The notes under the pieces: generated by a model | Told to the model about the DNA's origin: nothing | What the model saw: the letters and a program-made list of their open reading frames with translations, nothing else | The model's database searches: none | NCBI GenBank assembly: GCA_029266815.1 | Contig: JAQSWC010000067.1 | Location: forward strand, 1 to 8,148 | Origin: Paucimonas sp. | GTDB lineage: Bacteria > Pseudomonadota > Gammaproteobacteria > Burkholderiales > Burkholderiaceae_D | Length of the DNA: 8,148 nucleotides | Direction of reading: 5' to 3' | Part shown: one piece after another, positions 6,317 through 8,148 of the stretch | Numbering within the stretch: position 1 is the stretch's first letter | Layout: each line of letters begins with the position of its first letter | Position numbers and translations under genes: made by a program

Positions 6317-7010
6317 ATTTCTCCGGCGATTCTACGTCAGCTGGGCCGACATCCAGCTGCAACAGTTGCAGCAGTCGCTGGTCGGCTTCCTCGATTCCTG
6401 TTCTCTTTAGCGAAGAAAAAAGCTGCGCGGTAAATGGAAACGCATTTCCTTCTTCATCGACATAACTACCTAATACCGTGCGCGCAAGCCGAAGCGCGTT
6501 GGCAGCATCGTTGCGAGACAGCTTGTCCGCTTTCGTGAGCAGGCAATGCACCGGTTTGCCGGTCGGAGCAAACCACTCCAGCATCTGGATATCCAGGTCG
6601 GTGAAGGGGCGGCGTGAATCCATGATCAGCACCAAGGCGGACAACTGCTCGCGCCGCTGGATATAGTCTCCCAGCAATTCCTGCCAATGAAGTTTTGACG
6701 CCTCCGGCACTTCCGCATAGCCGTAGCCGGGCAAGTCGACCAGCAAAGCTCGTATCTCATCGACGTTAACCGGATCGTGCCGGTGCTGGGCGACATGGGC
6801 GCCGCCGATGGAAAAATAATTGATGTGCTGCGTTCGCCCAGGCGTCTTGGACGCGAACGCCAGTTTTTTCTGATTGCACAGCACGTTGATCGCACTGGAT
6901 TTGCCGGCATTGGAACGTCCGGCAAAGGCGATTTCCGGGACATGCGTTTTCGGCAGGTCGCGCAGATGATTAACAGTAGTGAAGAAGCGGGCTTGCCAGA
7001 GAAGGGACAT
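6315..7010 (-). CDS. engB: Ribosome biogenesis GTP-binding protein EngB (YihA/YsxC)
   Basis: EngB is a small cytoplasmic GTPase needed for late assembly of the large ribosomal subunit and usually essential. All G motifs are visible in 231 residues: G1 'GRSNAGKS' (31-38), G2 threonine in 'TPGRTQ' (Thr60), G3 'DLPGYG' (92-97), G4 'TKAD' (159-162) and the G5-like 'SSLKRTG' near the C-terminus. Compared with E. coli YihA as I remember it, there is an insertion of about 16 residues between G2 and G3 (about 70-87, 'GAHVAQHRHDPVNVDEIR', His-rich) and a slightly longer acidic tail. The start ATG (7010-7008) has GGA seven bases upstream, a weak ribosome binding site. The cytochrome c4 gene diverges from it. 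The nearest downstream gene on the same strand is hemB, 173 bases away across a region with strong hairpins. Confidence 0.96.
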   Translation of the reverse strand: MSLLWQARFFTTVNHLRDLPKTHVPEIAFAGRSNAGKSSAINVLCNQKKLAFASKTPGRTQHINYFSIGGAHVAQHRHDPVNVDEIRALLVDLPGYGYAEVPEASKLHWQELLGDYIQRREQLSALVLIMDSRRPFTDLDIQMLEWFAPTGKPVHCLLTKADKLSRNDAANALRLARTVLGSYVDEEGNAFPFTAQLFSSLKRTGIEEADQRLLQLLQLDVGPADVESPEK

Positions 7011-7056
7011 GAGTGATCCGGAAAATGCGCCGGGAGAGGAGAAAATGCAATGAAGC

Positions 7057-7068
7057 TATTGTACAATA
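7057..7068. promoter_or_regulatory. Perfect 12-bp palindrome in the engB / cytochrome c4 divergent region, possible paired -10 elements
   Basis: TATTGTACAATA is fully self-complementary, so the -10-like hexamer TACAAT (5 of 6 to consensus) appears on both strands, pointing toward engB (minus) and toward cytochrome c4 (plus). I could not find a good -35 at 16-18 bases on either side, so it could equally be an operator. A small hairpin, CGCTC-atc-GAGCG (7078-7090), and another, CCGGC-gataaa-GCCGG (7118-7133), lie between it and the cytochrome start. The rest of the 160-base gap (7011-7170) shows nothing else I can name. Confidence 0.4.
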
Positions 7069-7170
7069 AGGGGTTTTCGCTCATCGAGCGGGTCTTGGCG
7101 CCCATGCATGCGGTGCCCCGGCGATAAAGCCGGCTGGGAGAATTCCAATATCAAGTCTTAAGGTGTCTGA

Positions 7171-7830
7171 ATGAATCGTTTGTCCGCCTTGTTGTTGAAG
7201 TCGTTGTTTGCTGTTGCGCTGATCGGCAGCGCGCAAGTTCATGCACTGGAAGGTGCGCCGGTTGCCAAGGCAGATCCGGCCAAGGGTGAAGCAATCTATT
7301 CCAGCGGCGATGCATCGCGCGGCATTACCGCCTGTGTTTCCTGTCACGGCGCTGCCGGCAATTCGACTATTGTTCAGAACCCGAAGCTGGCTGCACAGCA
7401 TGAGGCATACACCATCAAGCAATTGCATGATTTCAAGACTCCTCAGCGTACCAATGCAATCATGACTCCGATTGCCAAGGCGTTGACGGACGACGACATC
7501 AAGAACCTCGCAGCCTATCTTAACGTCCAAGTCCAGAAGCCCGGCGCGGCACGCAACAAGGATACGGTGGAGCTGGGCAAGAGAATCTATCGGGCCGGCA
7601 TCGCGGAGAAAAACGTGGCAGCCTGCGCAGGATGCCATAGCCCCAACGGTGCGGGCGTACCTGCGCAGTTTGCCCGTCTGGCTGGCCAGCATCAAGATTA
7701 CACGGTGGCGCAATTGTTCAATTTCCGCACCGGCGCGCGCAACAACAGCGTGCAAATGACGACTATCGCGAAGCGATTGTCCGATGACGAAATCAAGGCG
7801 GTATCCGACTATATCGCCGGTCTGAAATAA
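7171..7830 (+). CDS. Diheme cytochrome c4
   Basis: This is a 219-residue exported electron carrier. The signal peptide has a hydrophobic core (about 6-20) with likely cleavage after 'VHA' (25/26), placing the protein in the periplasm. Two homologous heme domains follow: heme 1 'CVSCH' (55-59) with probable axial Met98 in 'NAIMTPIAKAL', and heme 2 'CAGCH' (152-156) with probable axial Met196 in 'SVQMTTIAKRL'. The halves clearly repeat each other ('YTIKQLHDFKT' and 'YTVAQLFNFRT'). Length, two CXXCH sites and paired Met ligands are those of cytochrome c4, which feeds electrons to terminal oxidases. AAGGTG (7160-7165) is five bases before the ATG. It diverges from engB and precedes the System II biogenesis gene resB, fitting a heme-protein product beside its assembly factor. 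A terminator follows directly. Confidence 0.95.
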   Translation: MNRLSALLLKSLFAVALIGSAQVHALEGAPVAKADPAKGEAIYSSGDASRGITACVSCHGAAGNSTIVQNPKLAAQHEAYTIKQLHDFKTPQRTNAIMTPIAKALTDDDIKNLAAYLNVQVQKPGAARNKDTVELGKRIYRAGIAEKNVAACAGCHSPNGAGVPAQFARLAGQHQDYTVAQLFNFRTGARNNSVQMTTIAKRLSDDEIKAVSDYIAGLK

Positions 7831-7856
7831 ACAGACGTCTGGAAGAAATCAAGTGG

Positions 7857-7885
7857 AAGGGGGTGGCGCAAGCCACCCCCTTTTT
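7857..7885 (+). terminator. Intrinsic terminator after cytochrome c4
   Basis: GGGGGTGGC (7859-7867) and GCCACCCCC (7872-7880) make a perfect 9-bp GC-rich stem closed by a GCAA tetraloop (GNRA type). Two more A-T pairs extend it at the base (AA 7857-7858), and T5 then GTTTT follow. It sits 26 bases after the cytochrome c4 stop and 21 bases before the resB start, so resB either relies on read-through or on a promoter I do not see in this short interval. Confidence 0.94.
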
Positions 7886-7906
7886 GTTTTAACGGTATCG
7901 AAATCC

Positions 7907-8148
7907 ATGACCAGTACGCAGGGATTACGTTTGAAGACGGGCCATCGCCGGATTGCCGAAGCGGTTGAGCTGGTGTCGTCGATGCGCTTTGCAATCAGTC
8001 TGCTGGCGCTCGTTGCGATTGCATCAGTCATAGGAACCGTGCTGAAACAGAACGAGCCGATGCCGAACTACGTCAACCAGTTCGGACCATTCTGGTTCGA
8101 GATCTTCGGCAAGCTGGGTCTATATGCGGTGTATTCGGCATGGTGGTT
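7907..8148 (+). CDS. resB: Cytochrome c biogenesis protein ResB (Ccs1), N-terminal part, cut by window end
   Basis: The open frame from ATG 7907 runs to the end of the window with no stop, giving 80 residues. ResB is the large membrane subunit of the System II cytochrome c synthetase; with CcsA/CcsB it moves heme to the periplasm and attaches it to apocytochrome CXXCH sites. The visible part has the family's opening: a charged cytoplasmic N-terminus, then 'VELVSSMRFAISLLAL' leading into TM1 (about 29-46), then 'GTVLKQNEP', 'NYVNQFGPFWFEIF' and the start of the next hydrophobic segment ('GLYAVYSAWW'). The start is inferred from the family pattern; upstream I see no clear Shine-Dalgarno, so a nearby alternative cannot be excluded. 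A ccsA/ccsB partner gene is expected just downstream but is outside the window. Confidence 0.92.
   Translation, partial: MTSTQGLRLKTGHRRIAEAVELVSSMRFAISLLALVAIASVIGTVLKQNEPMPNYVNQFGPFWFEIFGKLGLYAVYSAWW

Noticed and set aside
7104..7161. Two tiny + strand frames (7 and 17 codons) in the cytochrome c4 leader, starting at the nested ATGs 7104 and 7108
   Set aside because: No ribosome binding site precedes them and no regulatory peptide pattern is visible; chance is the simplest explanation.
7081..7755. A 224-codon minus-strand open frame opposite cytochrome c4
   Set aside because: It is antisense to a gene with a signal peptide and two CXXCH sites, shows no recognisable domain and overlaps the cytochrome leader.
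1..8148. Mobile elements, CRISPR arrays, toxin-antitoxin or defence genes
   Set aside because: No transposase or integrase frames, no regularly spaced repeats and no small two-gene modules were found. All genes are conserved chromosomal families with similar base composition by eye.

Overview
This is ordinary chromosomal DNA from a Gram-negative bacterium, most likely a betaproteobacterium of the Burkholderiales. An Oxalobacteraceae-type host (Herbaspirillum/Herminiimonas-like) is my best guess. It rests on protein style, on the hemB, engB, cytochrome c4 and resB neighbourhood, on the Asp-type HemB metal site and on moderate GC content judged by eye. There is no sign of phage, transposon, CRISPR array, tRNA or rRNA.

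Layout. Positions 1-3239 (+) hold a tight run of genes: the 3' end of an ABC-transporter ATPase, its ABC-2 permease (2-base gap), cutA (7-base gap) and dsbD (8-base overlap with cutA). After a 119-base gap with a plausible sigma70 promoter comes a stand-alone 1-Cys peroxiredoxin (3359-3997, +). It converges on a minus-strand block read as engB (7010-6315), hemB (6141-5125), corA-like (5113-4025). A perfect 14-bp-arm hairpin separates the two convergent units, and the corA stop codon lies in its loop. Divergent from engB is a diheme cytochrome c4 gene (7171-7830, +) with a strong terminator, followed by the start of resB (7907 to the window end, +).

How the genes fit together. Several genes concern heme and c-type cytochromes. 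HemB makes porphobilinogen for heme. DsbD carries reducing power to the periplasm, where it can keep apocytochrome CXXCH cysteines reduced. ResB is half of the System II heme-ligation machine. Cytochrome c4 is a likely product of that pathway. EngB (ribosome assembly), CutA, the peroxiredoxin, the CorA-type channel and the ABC exporter are housekeeping or stress neighbours.

Non-coding content. The most interesting stretch is the 173-base gap between engB and hemB. It carries three consecutive hairpins, the last a textbook intrinsic terminator pointing in the + direction, although no + strand protein gene precedes it. I read this as a candidate small RNA divergent from hemB with CCTCC-rich loop sequence; a structured hemB leader is the alternative. 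I found no previously undescribed multi-gene system here, and every protein belongs to a known family.
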